Assembly: GCA_006739055.1 (NCBI GenBank)
Contig: AP019702.1
Coordinates: 2,321,001 to 2,385,000, forward strand
Origin: Allostella vacuolata
Lineage (GTDB): Bacteria; Pseudomonadota; Alphaproteobacteria; ATCC43930; Allostellaceae
Direction of reading: 5' to 3'
Length of the DNA: 64,000 nucleotides
Shown here: piece by piece, positions 17,216 through 25,557 of the stretch
Position numbering within the stretch: position 1 is the first letter of the stretch
How the letters are laid out: each line of letters opens with the position of its first letter
Notes under the pieces: model-generated
What the model was told of the DNA's origin: nothing
The model's database searches: none
What the model saw: only the letters and a program-made list of their open reading frames with translations
Program-made: the position numbers and the translations under genes

Positions 17216-18787
17216 ATGAGCATTTTCGCCCGCGGGGCATTCGTGATGGTGATCTCGGCCGTGTCCGCCGGCACCGCCGGTGCGGCCGACCTGACGATCG
17301 GGCTGGGTGGCGCGGTCTCGGCGATGGATCCGCACTATCACAACGTCGCCACCAACAACATGGTCAACCGGCACATCTTCGGCCGGCTGGTCGACCAGGA
17401 CGCGAAGCAGACGCTGATGCCCGACCTGGCCGAATCCTGGAAGGCGATCGACGACACGACCTGGGAGTTCAAGCTGCGCCGCGGCGTCAAGTTCCATGAC
17501 GGGTCGGACTTCGACGCCAAGGACGTGGTGGCGACGTTGAAGCGCATCCCGTCGGTCGTCAACGCGCCGTCGTCCTTCCGCATCTTCACCGGCCAGATCA
17601 CCGAGACCGTGGTGGTCGATTCGCACACGATCCGCCTGAAGACGGCGACCCCGTTCCCCCTGATGCCGGTGTTCATGGCCGGCTTCGCGATCATCTCGGA
17701 CGAGTTCGAGACCGCGACCACGGACGACTTCAACTCCGGCAAGGCCGCCATCGGCACCGGCGCCTACAAGCTGAAGCAGTATGTCCGCGGCGACCGCATC
17801 GAGCTGACGCGCTACGACGGCTATGCCGGGACCAAGCCGGCCTGGGAGAACGTGACCATCAAGCAGGTCACGAATCCCGCGGCCCGCGTGGCGGCCCTGC
17901 TGTCGGGCGACGTGCAGATCATCGACCAGGTGCCGACGGCCGACCTGGAGCGGTTGAAGAAGGACAAGAAGATCGGGGTGTCGAGCGTGGTCTCGAACCG
18001 CGTCATCTACCTGTCGATGGACACCAACCGCGACCAGTCGCCCTTCGTCACCGCCAAGGACGGCAAGCCGCTCGCCAAGAACCCGCTCAAGGATGTGCGG
18101 GTGCGCAAGGCGATGTCGATGGCGATCAACCGCCCGGCGATCGTCGACCGGGTGATGGAGAAGCAGGCGATCCCCGCCGCGCAGTTCCTGCCCGAGACGT
18201 TCTTCGGCACCAGCAAGAACCTGAAGGTCGAGAAGTTCGACGCCGAGGGCGCGCGCAAGCTGCTGGCCGAGGCGGGCTACAAGGACGGCTTCGCCATCAC
18301 CCTGCACTCGCCCAACGACCGCTATCCCAACGACGAGAAGATCGCCCAGGCGGTCGCCCAGATGCTGAGCCGCATCGGCATCCAGACCAAGGTCGAGGCG
18401 ATCCCGTTCGCGACCTATTCGCCGCGGGCGACCAAGCTCGAGTTCAGCTTCATGCTGTGGGGCTGGGGATCGGGCACGGGCGAGGTGTCCTCGCCGCTGC
18501 GCTCGCTGGTCGCGACCTATGACCGCGAAAAGGGCAACGGCCCATCCAACCGCGGCCGCTACAGCAACCCGAAGGTCGACGAGCTCCTGGCCACCGCGCT
18601 GCGGACGGTGGACGACGCGGCCCGGGCCAAGCTCCTGGCCGAGGCGAGCGAGGCGGCGATCTTCGACGTCGCCGTCATTCCGCTGCACTACAACATCAAC
18701 AACTGGGCGACCCGGGCCGGCTTCTCCTACGAGCCGCGTACCGACGAATCGACCCTGGCGATGGGCGTGAAGGCGGCGAAGCGCTAG
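17216..18787 (+). CDS. ABC transporter substrate-binding protein, family 5 (dipeptide type)
   Basis: Periplasmic solute-binding protein of 523 residues that delivers its ligand to the transporter encoded downstream. A signal peptide spans about residues 1-24 (MSIFARGAFVMVISAVSAGT then AGA). Family 5 features include SAMDPHYHNVATNNMVNRHI, LAESWKAIDDTTWEFKLRRG and VKFHDGSDFDAKDVVATLKR. The ATG at 17216 is chosen since AGGGGAGAGCAGGGG precedes it and the signal peptide begins there. It is the first gene of a seven-gene plus-strand run. Ligand is unknown; dipeptides, oligopeptides or modified amino acids are all handled by this family. Confidence 0.92.
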   Translation: MSIFARGAFVMVISAVSAGTAGAADLTIGLGGAVSAMDPHYHNVATNNMVNRHIFGRLVDQDAKQTLMPDLAESWKAIDDTTWEFKLRRGVKFHDGSDFDAKDVVATLKRIPSVVNAPSSFRIFTGQITETVVVDSHTIRLKTATPFPLMPVFMAGFAIISDEFETATTDDFNSGKAAIGTGAYKLKQYVRGDRIELTRYDGYAGTKPAWENVTIKQVTNPAARVAALLSGDVQIIDQVPTADLERLKKDKKIGVSSVVSNRVIYLSMDTNRDQSPFVTAKDGKPLAKNPLKDVRVRKAMSMAINRPAIVDRVMEKQAIPAAQFLPETFFGTSKNLKVEKFDAEGARKLLAEAGYKDGFAITLHSPNDRYPNDEKIAQAVAQMLSRIGIQTKVEAIPFATYSPRATKLEFSFMLWGWGSGTGEVSSPLRSLVATYDREKGNGPSNRGRYSNPKVDELLATALRTVDDAARAKLLAEASEAAIFDVAVIPLHYNINNWATRAGFSYEPRTDESTLAMGVKAAKR

Positions 18788-18806
18788 CCGCCCGAGGATC
18801 CCCGGA

Positions 18807-18834
18807 CCGGCATCGGCGATGACGTCGATGCCGG
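18807..18834 (+). promoter_or_regulatory. Intergenic stem-loop after the binding-protein gene
   Basis: CCGGCATCG (18807-18815) pairs perfectly with CGATGCCGG (18826-18834) around a 10-base loop, with no T-run after it. Such hairpins between a binding-protein gene and its permease genes often stabilise the upstream message and lower downstream expression. Confidence 0.5.
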
Positions 18835-18859
18835 CCGCCGCCCTGCCGGTGGTGTATCT

Positions 18860-19837
18860 ATGACCGTGTTCCTGATCCGCCGCCTCATGCAGGCGGTCGT
18901 CGTGCTGTTCGCCATGTCGCTGATCGTCTTCGTCGGCGTCTACGCGATCGGCAACCCGATCGACATCCTGATCAGCCCCGAGGCCGACCAGCTCGAGCGC
19001 GAGCGGGCGATCCACGCGCTCGGCCTCGACCTGCCGCTGTGGGAGCAGTATTTCGTCTTCCTGCAGCGCGCCCTGACGGGCGACCTCGGCCGCTCCTTCG
19101 CATTCGGGGCGCCGGCGCTCCAGATCATCGTCGAGCGCATGCCGGCGACGCTGGAGCTGGCGGTCGCGGCCATGGGCATCTCGATCCTGGTCGGCATCCC
19201 GCTCGGCATGTGGGCCGGCTTCCGGCCGGAATCCTTCGGCGGACGGGCGATCATGGCGGGCTCCATCCTCGGCTTCAGCCTGCCGACCTTCTGGGTCGGG
19301 CTGATGCTGATCATGGTGTTCGCGGTGCATCTGGGCTGGCTGCCGTCGACCGGCCGCGGCGAGACGGTCGAGGTGCTGGGGCTCCAGCTCAGCATCTTCA
19401 CCTGGAACGGCTGGACCCATCTCCTGCTGCCGGCCTTCAACCTGGCGCTCTTCAAGATGGCGCTGGTGATCCGGCTGACCCGGGCCGGCATGCGCGAGAA
19501 CCTGCTGATGGACTACGTCAAGTTCGCCCGCGCCAAGGGCCTGTCGCCCGGCCGGGTGATCTTCGTCCATGTGCTGAAGAACATCATGATCCCGGTCGTC
19601 ACCATCCTCGGCCTGGAGCTGGGGTCGGTGATCGCCTTCGCGGTGGTGACCGAGACCATCTTCTCCTGGCCCGGCATGGGCAAGCTGATCATCGATTCGA
19701 TCAACCAGCTCGACCGGCCGGTGATCGTCGCCTACCTGCTGATCACCGTGTCCATGTTCATCTTCATCAACTTCGTGGTCGACATCCTCTATTCGGTGCT
19801 CGACCCGCGGGTTCGGCTCAAGGAGATGAAGTCGTGA
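18860..19837 (+). CDS. ABC transporter permease, DppB type
   Basis: Inner-membrane permease of 325 residues. The N-terminal segment FLIRRLMQAVVVLFAMSLIV is typical of DppB/OppB. The EAA loop RAGMRENLLMDYVKFARAKG followed by LSPGRVIFVHVLKN docks to the ATPases. About six membrane segments are visible. It pairs with the DppC-type permease, whose GTG start overlaps the TGA of this gene (GTGA). Together they form the membrane channel of the dipeptide-type importer. Confidence 0.94.
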   Translation: MTVFLIRRLMQAVVVLFAMSLIVFVGVYAIGNPIDILISPEADQLERERAIHALGLDLPLWEQYFVFLQRALTGDLGRSFAFGAPALQIIVERMPATLELAVAAMGISILVGIPLGMWAGFRPESFGGRAIMAGSILGFSLPTFWVGLMLIMVFAVHLGWLPSTGRGETVEVLGLQLSIFTWNGWTHLLLPAFNLALFKMALVIRLTRAGMRENLLMDYVKFARAKGLSPGRVIFVHVLKNIMIPVVTILGLELGSVIAFAVVTETIFSWPGMGKLIIDSINQLDRPVIVAYLLITVSMFIFINFVVDILYSVLDPRVRLKEMKS

Positions 19838-20766
19838 CCGTCACCACCCCCGACCGGGTCCCGGCCGTCGAGGCCGAGGCGGCGGCGCCGGCCGTCGTCT
19901 CGCCGCTGCGCCGCTTCTGGATCGACTTCCGCGACAGCAAGGTGGCTGTGGCCGGCCTTGCCGGCTGCATCCTGATCGTCGCCCTGGCCCTGCTGGCGCC
20001 GTTCATCTCGCCGCAGAACCCCTACGACCTGGCCCAGCTCGACATCATGGACGGGCGGCTCGAGCCGGGGGCGGCCGGGATGGACGGGACCATCTTCTGG
20101 CTCGGCACCGACGACCAGGGCCGCGACATGCTGAGCGGCATCCTCTATGGCATCCGCATCAGCCTGGCGGTGGGCGTCGCCAGCGGCGTCCTGGCGATGG
20201 CCTTCGGCGCCTCCATGGGGCTGCTCGCCGCCTATTTCGGCGGCCGGGTCGACACCCTCATCATGCGCGTGGTCGACCTGCAGCTGTCCTTCCCGGCCAT
20301 CCTGCTGGCGCTCATCCTGGTCGCCGTGCTGGGGCAGGGGATCGACAAGATCATCATCGCCCTGGTGGCGGTGCAATGGGCCTATTATGCCCGCACCATC
20401 CGCGGCACGGCGCTGGTGGAGCGGCGCAAGGAGTATATCGAAGCCGCCCGCTGCCTGGCGCTGGGTGACGCCCGCGTCGTCTTCCGCCACCTGCTGCCCA
20501 ACTGCCTGCCGCCGCTGATCGTCGTCGGCACCGTCCAGGTGGCGCACGCCATCGCGCTCGAGGCGACGCTCTCCTTCCTTGGCATCGGCCTGCCGATCAC
20601 CGAGCCCTCGCTCGGCCTGCTGATCGCCAACGGCTTCGAGTACATGCTGAGCGGCAAGTACTGGATCAGCTTCTTCCCGGGCGTGGCGCTGCTGCTGACC
20701 ATCGTCAGCATCAACCTGGTCGGCGACCAGCTGCGCGACGTCCTCAACCCGCGGCTCCAGAAATGA
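19834..20766 (+). CDS. ABC transporter permease, DppC type
   Basis: Second permease subunit of 310 residues. It has the short cytoplasmic N-terminus and RRFWIDFRDSKVAVAGLAGC first membrane entry typical of DppC. The FWLGTDDQGRDMLSGILYGI block and the EAA loop VERRKEYIEAARCLALGDAR are also typical. The GTG start at 19834 is supported by four-base overlap with the preceding stop; the longer open frame upstream is antisense noise of high-GC coding. It overlaps the ATPase gene at 20763 by four bases (ATGA). Confidence 0.93.
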   Translation: MTVTTPDRVPAVEAEAAAPAVVSPLRRFWIDFRDSKVAVAGLAGCILIVALALLAPFISPQNPYDLAQLDIMDGRLEPGAAGMDGTIFWLGTDDQGRDMLSGILYGIRISLAVGVASGVLAMAFGASMGLLAAYFGGRVDTLIMRVVDLQLSFPAILLALILVAVLGQGIDKIIIALVAVQWAYYARTIRGTALVERRKEYIEAARCLALGDARVVFRHLLPNCLPPLIVVGTVQVAHAIALEATLSFLGIGLPITEPSLGLLIANGFEYMLSGKYWISFFPGVALLLTIVSINLVGDQLRDVLNPRLQK

Positions 20767-21758
20767 CCGCCTCCGCAGCCACCGGGCCGACGCTGGTCGT
20801 CGACGACCTGCGCACCCACTTCCACACCCGCGCCGGGGTGCTGAAGGCGGTGGACGGCGTCTCCTTCACCGTCGACAAGGGCCGCATCCTGGGCCTGGTC
20901 GGCGAATCCGGCTCCGGCAAGTCGGTCACCGGCTTCTCCATCCTGGGGCTGGTCGACCCGCCGGGGCGGATCGCCGGCGGCCGCATCCTCTTCAACGGCG
21001 AAGACCTGGCGACCGCATCCGAGCAGCGCCTGCGCGATCTGCGCGGCAACCGCATCGCGATGATCTTCCAGGACCCGATGATGACCCTGAACCCGGTCCT
21101 GCGCATCGACACGCAGATGATCGAGGCGTTGCAGGCGCATCAGAAGATGGACCGGAAGACCGCCTTCGCGCGGGCCCGCGACGCCCTGGGGCAGGTCGGC
21201 ATTCCCTCGCCCGAGGAGCGGCTGCGGTCCTATCCGCACCAGTTCTCGGGCGGGATGCGGCAGCGGGTGGCGATCGCCATCGCGCTGCTCAACCGGCCGG
21301 ACGTGATCATCGCCGACGAGCCGACCACGGCGCTCGACGTGACGATCCAGGCGCAGATCCTGTTCGAGGCGCAGAAGCTGTGTCGCGAGGTCGGCACCGC
21401 GCTCATCTGGATCACCCACGACCTGTCGGTGGTGGCGGGCCTGGCCGACGAGATCTGCGTCATGTATGCGGGCCGGGTGGTGGAGCAGGGGCCGGTGGTG
21501 GACGTGCTCGACCAGCCGCTGCACCCCTATACCCACGGCCTGATCGGCTCCGTGCCGAGCCGCAATCGCCGCGGCCGGCCGCTGACCCAGATCCCCGGCA
21601 TGGCGCCGTCGCCCCTGTCGCTGCCGGCCGGCTGCAGCTTCCGCACCCGCTGCCCGCGGGCGGACGCGGCCTGCGCGCTGCCGCCGCCGATGGCCGAGCT
21701 GCTGCCCGGCCGCCATGCCCGCTGCATTCACCCGCACCTGGAGGCCGTCGCGGCATGA
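20763..21758 (+). CDS. ABC transporter ATP-binding protein, DppD type
   Basis: ATPase of 331 residues. Walker A is GESGSGKSV, the signature is [16 protein letters not shown], Walker B is [12 protein letters not shown] and the switch histidine is in WITHDLSV. The C-terminal oligopeptide-transporter extension carries the cysteines in [15 protein letters not shown], which hold an iron-sulfur cluster in some family members. The ATG at 20763 overlaps the DppC-type stop. The stop overlaps the next ATPase start, so both ATPases are produced together as the usual heterodimer. Confidence 0.94.
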   Translation: MTASAATGPTLVVDDLRTHFHTRAGVLKAVDGVSFTVDKGRILGLVGESGSGKSVTGFSILGLVDPPGRIAGGRILFNGEDLATASEQRLRDLRGNRIAMIFQDPMMTLNPVLRIDTQMIEALQAHQKMDRKTAFARARDALGQVGIPSPEERLRSYPHQFSGGMRQRVAIAIALLNRPDVIIADEPTTALDVTIQAQILFEAQKLCREVGTALIWITHDLSVVAGLADEICVMYAGRVVEQGPVVDVLDQPLHPYTHGLIGSVPSRNRRGRPLTQIPGMAPSPLSLPAGCSFRTRCPRADAACALPPPMAELLPGRHARCIHPHLEAVAA

Positions 21759-22756
21759 CCGGCGCCCCGATCATCCAGCTGGAAGGCGTGTCCAAGCGCT
21801 TCTCCAAGCCGCTCGACGTCGCCGCCAGGCTCGCCAACATGCTGGGCGCGGCCATGAAGGAAGAGGTGGTGCGCGCGGTCGACACGGTCGACCTGACCGT
21901 CCATGAGGGCGAGGTGGTGGGCCTGGTCGGCGAATCCGGCTGCGGCAAGTCCACGCTTGGCCGCATCGTCGCCGGCATCCACGAGCCGAGCGACGGCCGC
22001 GTGCGCTATCGCGGCCGGGACATGGGCGAGCTGTCGTCGGCGGATGCGAAGCGCGCCGCGCTGGCGGTGCAGATGATCTTCCAGGACCCGTTCGCCTCCC
22101 TCAACCCCCGGCTCCGGGTGGCCGAGATCATCGGCGAGGCGCCGCGCGTCCACGGCATCGTCAAGGCGGCCGAGTGCGACCGCTATGTCGACGACGTGAT
22201 GCGCCGGGTCGGCCTCGACCCGTCCTATCGCCGGCGCTACCCGCACCAGTTCTCGGGCGGGCAGCGGCAGCGCATCGGCATCGCCCGGGCGCTGGCGGTG
22301 AAGCCGGAATTCATCGTCTGCGACGAGGCGGTGGCCGCCCTCGACGTGTCGATCCAGGCCCAGGTGCTGAACCTCTTCATGGAGCTGCGGGCCGAGTACG
22401 GCCTGACCTACCTCTTCATCAGCCACGACCTGGGGGTGGTGGAGCACCTCTCCGACCGCGTCGTCATCATGTATCTCGGCCGGGTGGTCGAGAGTGCGGC
22501 GACCGAGGAGATGTTCGTCCACGCCAACCACCCTTACACGCGCGCGTTGCTGGAGGAGGTTCCGCGGATCGATTCCCGCCGCAAGCAGTTCGAGCCGGTG
22601 AAGGGCGAGATCCCGTCGCCGCTCGACCCGCCGCCCGGCTGCCATTTCCACCCGCGCTGCCCCTTCGCCATGCCGCGCTGCCGGACCGAGGCGCCGGCCC
22701 TGCGCGAGATCGCGCCCGCCCACTATTCGGCCTGCCACCTCAACGACCAGAGCTGA
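21755..22756 (+). CDS. ABC transporter ATP-binding protein, DppF type
   Basis: Second ATPase of 333 residues. It has Walker [10 protein letters not shown], signature [15 protein letters not shown], Walker [13 protein letters not shown] and the [10 protein letters not shown] switch region, followed by the C-terminal cysteine motif [14 protein letters not shown]. The lid before Walker A has an inserted [20 protein letters not shown] segment, as in several DppF/OppF proteins. The ATG at 21755 overlaps the DppD-type stop by four bases. It completes the five-component importer; three bases later the N-formylglutamate amidohydrolase gene begins. Confidence 0.94.
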   Translation: MTGAPIIQLEGVSKRFSKPLDVAARLANMLGAAMKEEVVRAVDTVDLTVHEGEVVGLVGESGCGKSTLGRIVAGIHEPSDGRVRYRGRDMGELSSADAKRAALAVQMIFQDPFASLNPRLRVAEIIGEAPRVHGIVKAAECDRYVDDVMRRVGLDPSYRRRYPHQFSGGQRQRIGIARALAVKPEFIVCDEAVAALDVSIQAQVLNLFMELRAEYGLTYLFISHDLGVVEHLSDRVVIMYLGRVVESAATEEMFVHANHPYTRALLEEVPRIDSRRKQFEPVKGEIPSPLDPPPGCHFHPRCPFAMPRCRTEAPALREIAPAHYSACHLNDQS

Positions 22757-22759
22757 TTC

Positions 22760-23623
22760 ATGCCAAGGGTCGATACGACAATCCAGCCCGTCTTCGTCCG
22801 CCCGCCCACGGGCGACCCGGTGCCGCTGGTGCTCGATTCCCCGCACAGCGGCGACGTCTATCCGGGCGACTTCCGCGCCGCCTGCGCGCCCGAACTGCTG
22901 CGCCAGGCCGAGGACGCCTGGGTCGACGAGCTGTGGGGCGCCGCAACCGGCCTGGGCGCGACGATGGTCGCGGCCGGCTTCCCGCGCGCCTACATCGATC
23001 CCAACCGGGCGCTGGAGGACATGGACCCGGCCTTGCTGGACGAGCCCTGGCCGGGCCCGATCGCGCCCGGCGACAAGTCGGGCCGCGGCGTCGGCCTGAT
23101 CTGGCGGCTGATCAAGGGCGAGGTGCCGATCTACGACCGCAAGCTCTCGGTCGAGGAGGTGCGCCAGCGCATCGACCGCTACTGGCAGCCCTACCATGTG
23201 GCGCTCGACGCGGCGGTCGATGCCGCCCATGCCCGCTTCGGGCGGGTCTGGCACATCGACTGCCACTCGATGCAGGCAACCGGCAACAAGCGCTCGGTCG
23301 ACGGCGACGGCACACCCAGGGCCGACTTCGTGCTGGGCGACCGCGACGGCACCACCTGCGAGCCGGAGTTCACCCGCTTCGTCGCCGACCGGGTCGCCGC
23401 CATGGGCTACTCGGTCAAGGTCAACGACCCCTACAAGGGGGTGGAGATCGTGCGCCGCCACGGCCGCCCGGCCGAGGGCCGGCACAGCCTGCAGATCGAG
23501 CTCAACCGCGCCCTCTACATGGACGAGGAGGCGCACCGCAAGATCCCGCGCTTCGACCGCCTGCAGGCCGACCTGGCGACGCTGACCCGCGACCTGGTCG
23601 GCTTCATCGGCAGCCGGCCGTGA
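22760..23623 (+). CDS. N-formylglutamate amidohydrolase
   Basis: Zinc-dependent amidohydrolase of 287 residues that releases formate from N-formylglutamate, the last step of one histidine degradation route. The family N-terminus VLDSPHSGDVYPGDF supplies early metal ligands. Later blocks RVWHIDCHSMQAT and GRPAEGRHSLQIELNRALYM are characteristic. It begins 3 bases after the DppF-type ATPase and its TGA overlaps the GTG start of the ureohydrolase gene, so the enzyme is expressed with the importer. No other hut genes are visible, so the natural substrate may be another N-formyl or N-acyl amino acid brought in by the transporter. Confidence 0.88.
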   Translation: MPRVDTTIQPVFVRPPTGDPVPLVLDSPHSGDVYPGDFRAACAPELLRQAEDAWVDELWGAATGLGATMVAAGFPRAYIDPNRALEDMDPALLDEPWPGPIAPGDKSGRGVGLIWRLIKGEVPIYDRKLSVEEVRQRIDRYWQPYHVALDAAVDAAHARFGRVWHIDCHSMQATGNKRSVDGDGTPRADFVLGDRDGTTCEPEFTRFVADRVAAMGYSVKVNDPYKGVEIVRRHGRPAEGRHSLQIELNRALYMDEEAHRKIPRFDRLQADLATLTRDLVGFIGSRP

Positions 23624-24507
23624 ACCCGACCTTCGCCACCCCGCCGACCTTCCTCGGCACGCTGCGCACCGACCCCGACGCGCGCTTCGTCGTTGCCGGC
23701 ATCCCCTACGACATCGGCACCACCAACCGCGCCGGCACCCGCTTCGGCCCGGCCGCGATCCGCAGCGCCAGCCGGATGCTGGTCGACGGCGTCAACCCCT
23801 GGCACTGGACCAGCCCGGCCGCCCTCGACCTCGCCGACATCGGCGACTTCGAGATCCGGCTCGGCGACATCGCCGAGAGCCTGCGCCTGATCGAGGCCCG
23901 CGCCGCCGCGGTGACCGGCCACCTGGTGGCGCTGGGCGGCGACCACACCGTCGCTCTGCCGCTGCTGCGCGCCCTGTCGCGCCGCACGGGCCCGCTCGGC
24001 CTGGTCCATTTCGATGCCCATGTCGACACCTGGCCCGACAGCTTCGGCCAGCCGATGGGCCACGGCTCGGTCTTCTACCACGCGATCGAGGAGGGCATCG
24101 TCGACCCCAGGCGGATGATCCAGGTTGGCATCCGCTCGCCGGTCGGCCGCGACGTCTGGGACTGGACGGTCGAGCGCGGCGTCACCATCCTGCCGGCCGA
24201 GGAGTGCCATCACCTGGGCGTCGACGGCGTGGTCGAGCGCATCCGCCGGGTCGTCGGCGACGGCGCCACCTACCTCACCTTCGATATCGACGCCATCGAC
24301 CCCTCCCAGGCACCGGGCACCGGCACGCCGGAGATCGGCGGCCTGTGGACCTGGCAGGCCCAGGCGATCCTCCGCCGCCTCGGCGGCATCGACTGGCGCG
24401 GCATGGACATCGTCGAGGTCAGCCCGCCCTACGACACGGCGGAGATCACCGCTCTGGCGGCGGCGACGTTTGCGTTCGAGTATCTGAGCCTGTTCCGGCC
24501 CGATTGA
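23620..24507 (+). CDS. Agmatinase/arginase-family ureohydrolase
   Basis: Binuclear manganese ureohydrolase of 295 residues. Metal motifs are GGDHT at 106-110, DAHVD at 132-136 and DIDAIDP at 222-228; all ligands are present. The N-terminal GIPYDIGTTNRAGTRFGPAA block favours the SpeB (agmatinase) side over arginase, although guanidinobutyrase, guanidinopropionase and formimidoylglutamase share it. Agmatinase would yield putrescine plus urea, fitting the ornithine decarboxylase and homospermidine synthase genes that follow. Pairing with N-formylglutamate amidohydrolase leaves formimidoylglutamate as an alternative substrate. The GTG start at 23620 overlaps the previous stop. Confidence 0.87.
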   Translation: MNPTFATPPTFLGTLRTDPDARFVVAGIPYDIGTTNRAGTRFGPAAIRSASRMLVDGVNPWHWTSPAALDLADIGDFEIRLGDIAESLRLIEARAAAVTGHLVALGGDHTVALPLLRALSRRTGPLGLVHFDAHVDTWPDSFGQPMGHGSVFYHAIEEGIVDPRRMIQVGIRSPVGRDVWDWTVERGVTILPAEECHHLGVDGVVERIRRVVGDGATYLTFDIDAIDPSQAPGTGTPEIGGLWTWQAQAILRRLGGIDWRGMDIVEVSPPYDTAEITALAAATFAFEYLSLFRPD

Positions 24508-24545
24508 GCTATAGAGGCAGTCCAGACCTCTGCCGGGTGCCCGCC

Positions 24546-25190
24546 ATGCTCTACAACCCCCCGCACTTCCGCGAGAACGACCGCACCGTCCTGGATGACC
24601 ATATCCGCCGCGCGGCCTTCGCGACGCTGGTGTCGGCGGGCGCGGAGGGGCCGATCGTCAGCCATCTGCCGATGCTGCTGCAGGCCGAGCCGGCGCCGCA
24701 GGGGGCGCTGATCGGGCATGTCGCGCGGGCCAACCCGCAATGGAAGGCGAGCGACCTTTCCAAGCCGGTGCTGGCCATCTTCGGCGGCCCGCACGGCTAC
24801 GTCTCGCCGTCCTGGTATCCCGGCAAGACGGAGCATGGCCGGGTGGTGCCGACCTGGAACTATGCGGTGGTGCATGTCACCGGCCGGCTGGTGGTGCTCG
24901 ACGATCCTGATGCGGTGCTCGACATAGTGCAGCGCCTGACCGACACCCACGAGGCGGGCTTCGCCAGCCCGTGGAAGGTGGCCGACGCGCCGGCGGATTT
25001 CGTGCGCGCGCAGCTCAAGGGAATCGTCGGGCTGCGGCTGGAGATTACCTCGGTCGAGGGCAAGATGAAGCTGAGCCAGAACCGCCCGGCGGCCGACCGC
25101 GAGGGCGTGGTGGCGGGGCTGGAGGCCAGGCCCGACCCGGCCAGCCACGCGCTGGGCGGCCTCATGCGCGAGAAGGGGCCGCGCGACTGA
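24546..25190 (+). CDS. PaiB-like FMN-binding protein
   Basis: Protein of 214 residues of the PaiB family with a split-barrel flavin-binding fold. The N-terminus MLYNPPHFRENDRTVLDDHI and the blocks GHVARANPQWK, GPHGYVSPSWYP and VPTWNYAVVHV are diagnostic. Bacillus PaiB was described as a negative regulator of sporulation and protease genes and is encoded with PaiA, a polyamine acetyltransferase; the biochemical role elsewhere is unclear. Its place just before the polyamine genes is suggestive. The ATG at 24546 is chosen because the family N-terminus begins exactly there. Confidence 0.87.
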   Translation: MLYNPPHFRENDRTVLDDHIRRAAFATLVSAGAEGPIVSHLPMLLQAEPAPQGALIGHVARANPQWKASDLSKPVLAIFGGPHGYVSPSWYPGKTEHGRVVPTWNYAVVHVTGRLVVLDDPDAVLDIVQRLTDTHEAGFASPWKVADAPADFVRAQLKGIVGLRLEITSVEGKMKLSQNRPAADREGVVAGLEARPDPASHALGGLMREKGPRD

Positions 25191-25367
25191 GGCGGCGCGC
25201 GGTCCCGTCCCAGAAATCTCCTTGCAATCCCGGCGAAAATCCGTATATCCGCCCCTCGTATTGACGCACACGCACGTGCCAATGGCCCCACGGGGTTATG
25301 TAACGACGGACGCGTCCTTTTTGGCAGAACCGGTCATCAGTGGGCCGGTCCCGAGAGGGAGGTGGAC

Positions 25368-25418
25368 ATGGTTGCGACCCGCGCGGGAGCGCACGCATCC
25401 CGTCTTGGTTCTAGGTGA
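25368..25418 (+). CDS. Candidate 16-residue leader peptide before ornithine decarboxylase
   Basis: An ATG preceded by GGGAGGTGGAC (GGAGG five bases before the start) opens a frame encoding MVATRAGAHASRLGSR and ending in TGA at 25416-25418. The stop codon overlaps the first bases of the terminator-like hairpin that begins at 25417. This ribosome site is among the best in the window, although the ORF is tiny. In enterobacteria the leader peptide SpeFL senses ornithine by stalling ribosomes. This peptide is not obviously similar in sequence, so a sensing role is inference from position only. Three Arg residues and an Ala-rich middle are its only notable features. Confidence 0.5.
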   Translation: MVATRAGAHASRLGSR

Positions 25419-25470
25419 CGACGGCCGGCTGACCCCTGGGGTCAGCCGCTAGATCCGTCGTCGCCCTTTT
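25417..25470 (+). terminator. Two-tier hairpin with T-run, possible attenuator
   Basis: The outer stem GACGACGG (25417-25424) pairs with CCGTCGTC (25455-25462). The inner stem GGCTGACCC (25427-25435) pairs with GGGTCAGCC (25439-25447). TTTT at 25467-25470 follows. The first base of the outer stem is shared with the leader-peptide stop codon. It lies 88 bases before the ornithine decarboxylase start, so it would stop transcription before the gene unless disrupted by a ribosome. Confidence 0.6.
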
Positions 25471-25557
25471 CCTGGAATTCTCGGCCGTCCCTTGCGGGGC
25501 AGGCCGTTTGTCCGACCCCGCCCGCGGCAAGGCCCGGCGGGGCGTCGGGAGGATGTC

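Larger units (their letters stand above)
25241..25470 (+). promoter_or_regulatory. Structured leader RNA of ornithine decarboxylase (speF-motif candidate)
   Basis: The 367 bases between the PaiB-like gene and ornithine decarboxylase hold no long gene but much structure. TGCCAA (25277-25282) can pair with TTGGCA (25321-25326) around two small hairpins, CCCCACGGGG and GGACGCGTCC. ACCGG/CCGGT follows at about 25329-25349. Then comes a short ORF with a strong ribosome site (25368-25418) and a two-tier hairpin with a T-run (25417-25470). Alphaproteobacteria carry a conserved RNA called the speF motif before this gene; I believe this is a member but could not align it. Confidence 0.55.

Noticed and set aside
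17195-19570. Long minus-strand open frame opposite the dipeptide-type transporter genes
   Set aside because: It mirrors the codon pattern of the real plus-strand genes and has no recognisable domain or start context. The same holds for the open frame at 6059-8512 opposite the trehalose genes.
25282-25452. A longer upstream ORF in the ornithine decarboxylase leader (starting ATGGCCCCACGG)
   Set aside because: It has no ribosome site and its start lies inside a predicted stem. The ORF at 25368 has a strong site and a meaningful stop position, so it was preferred.
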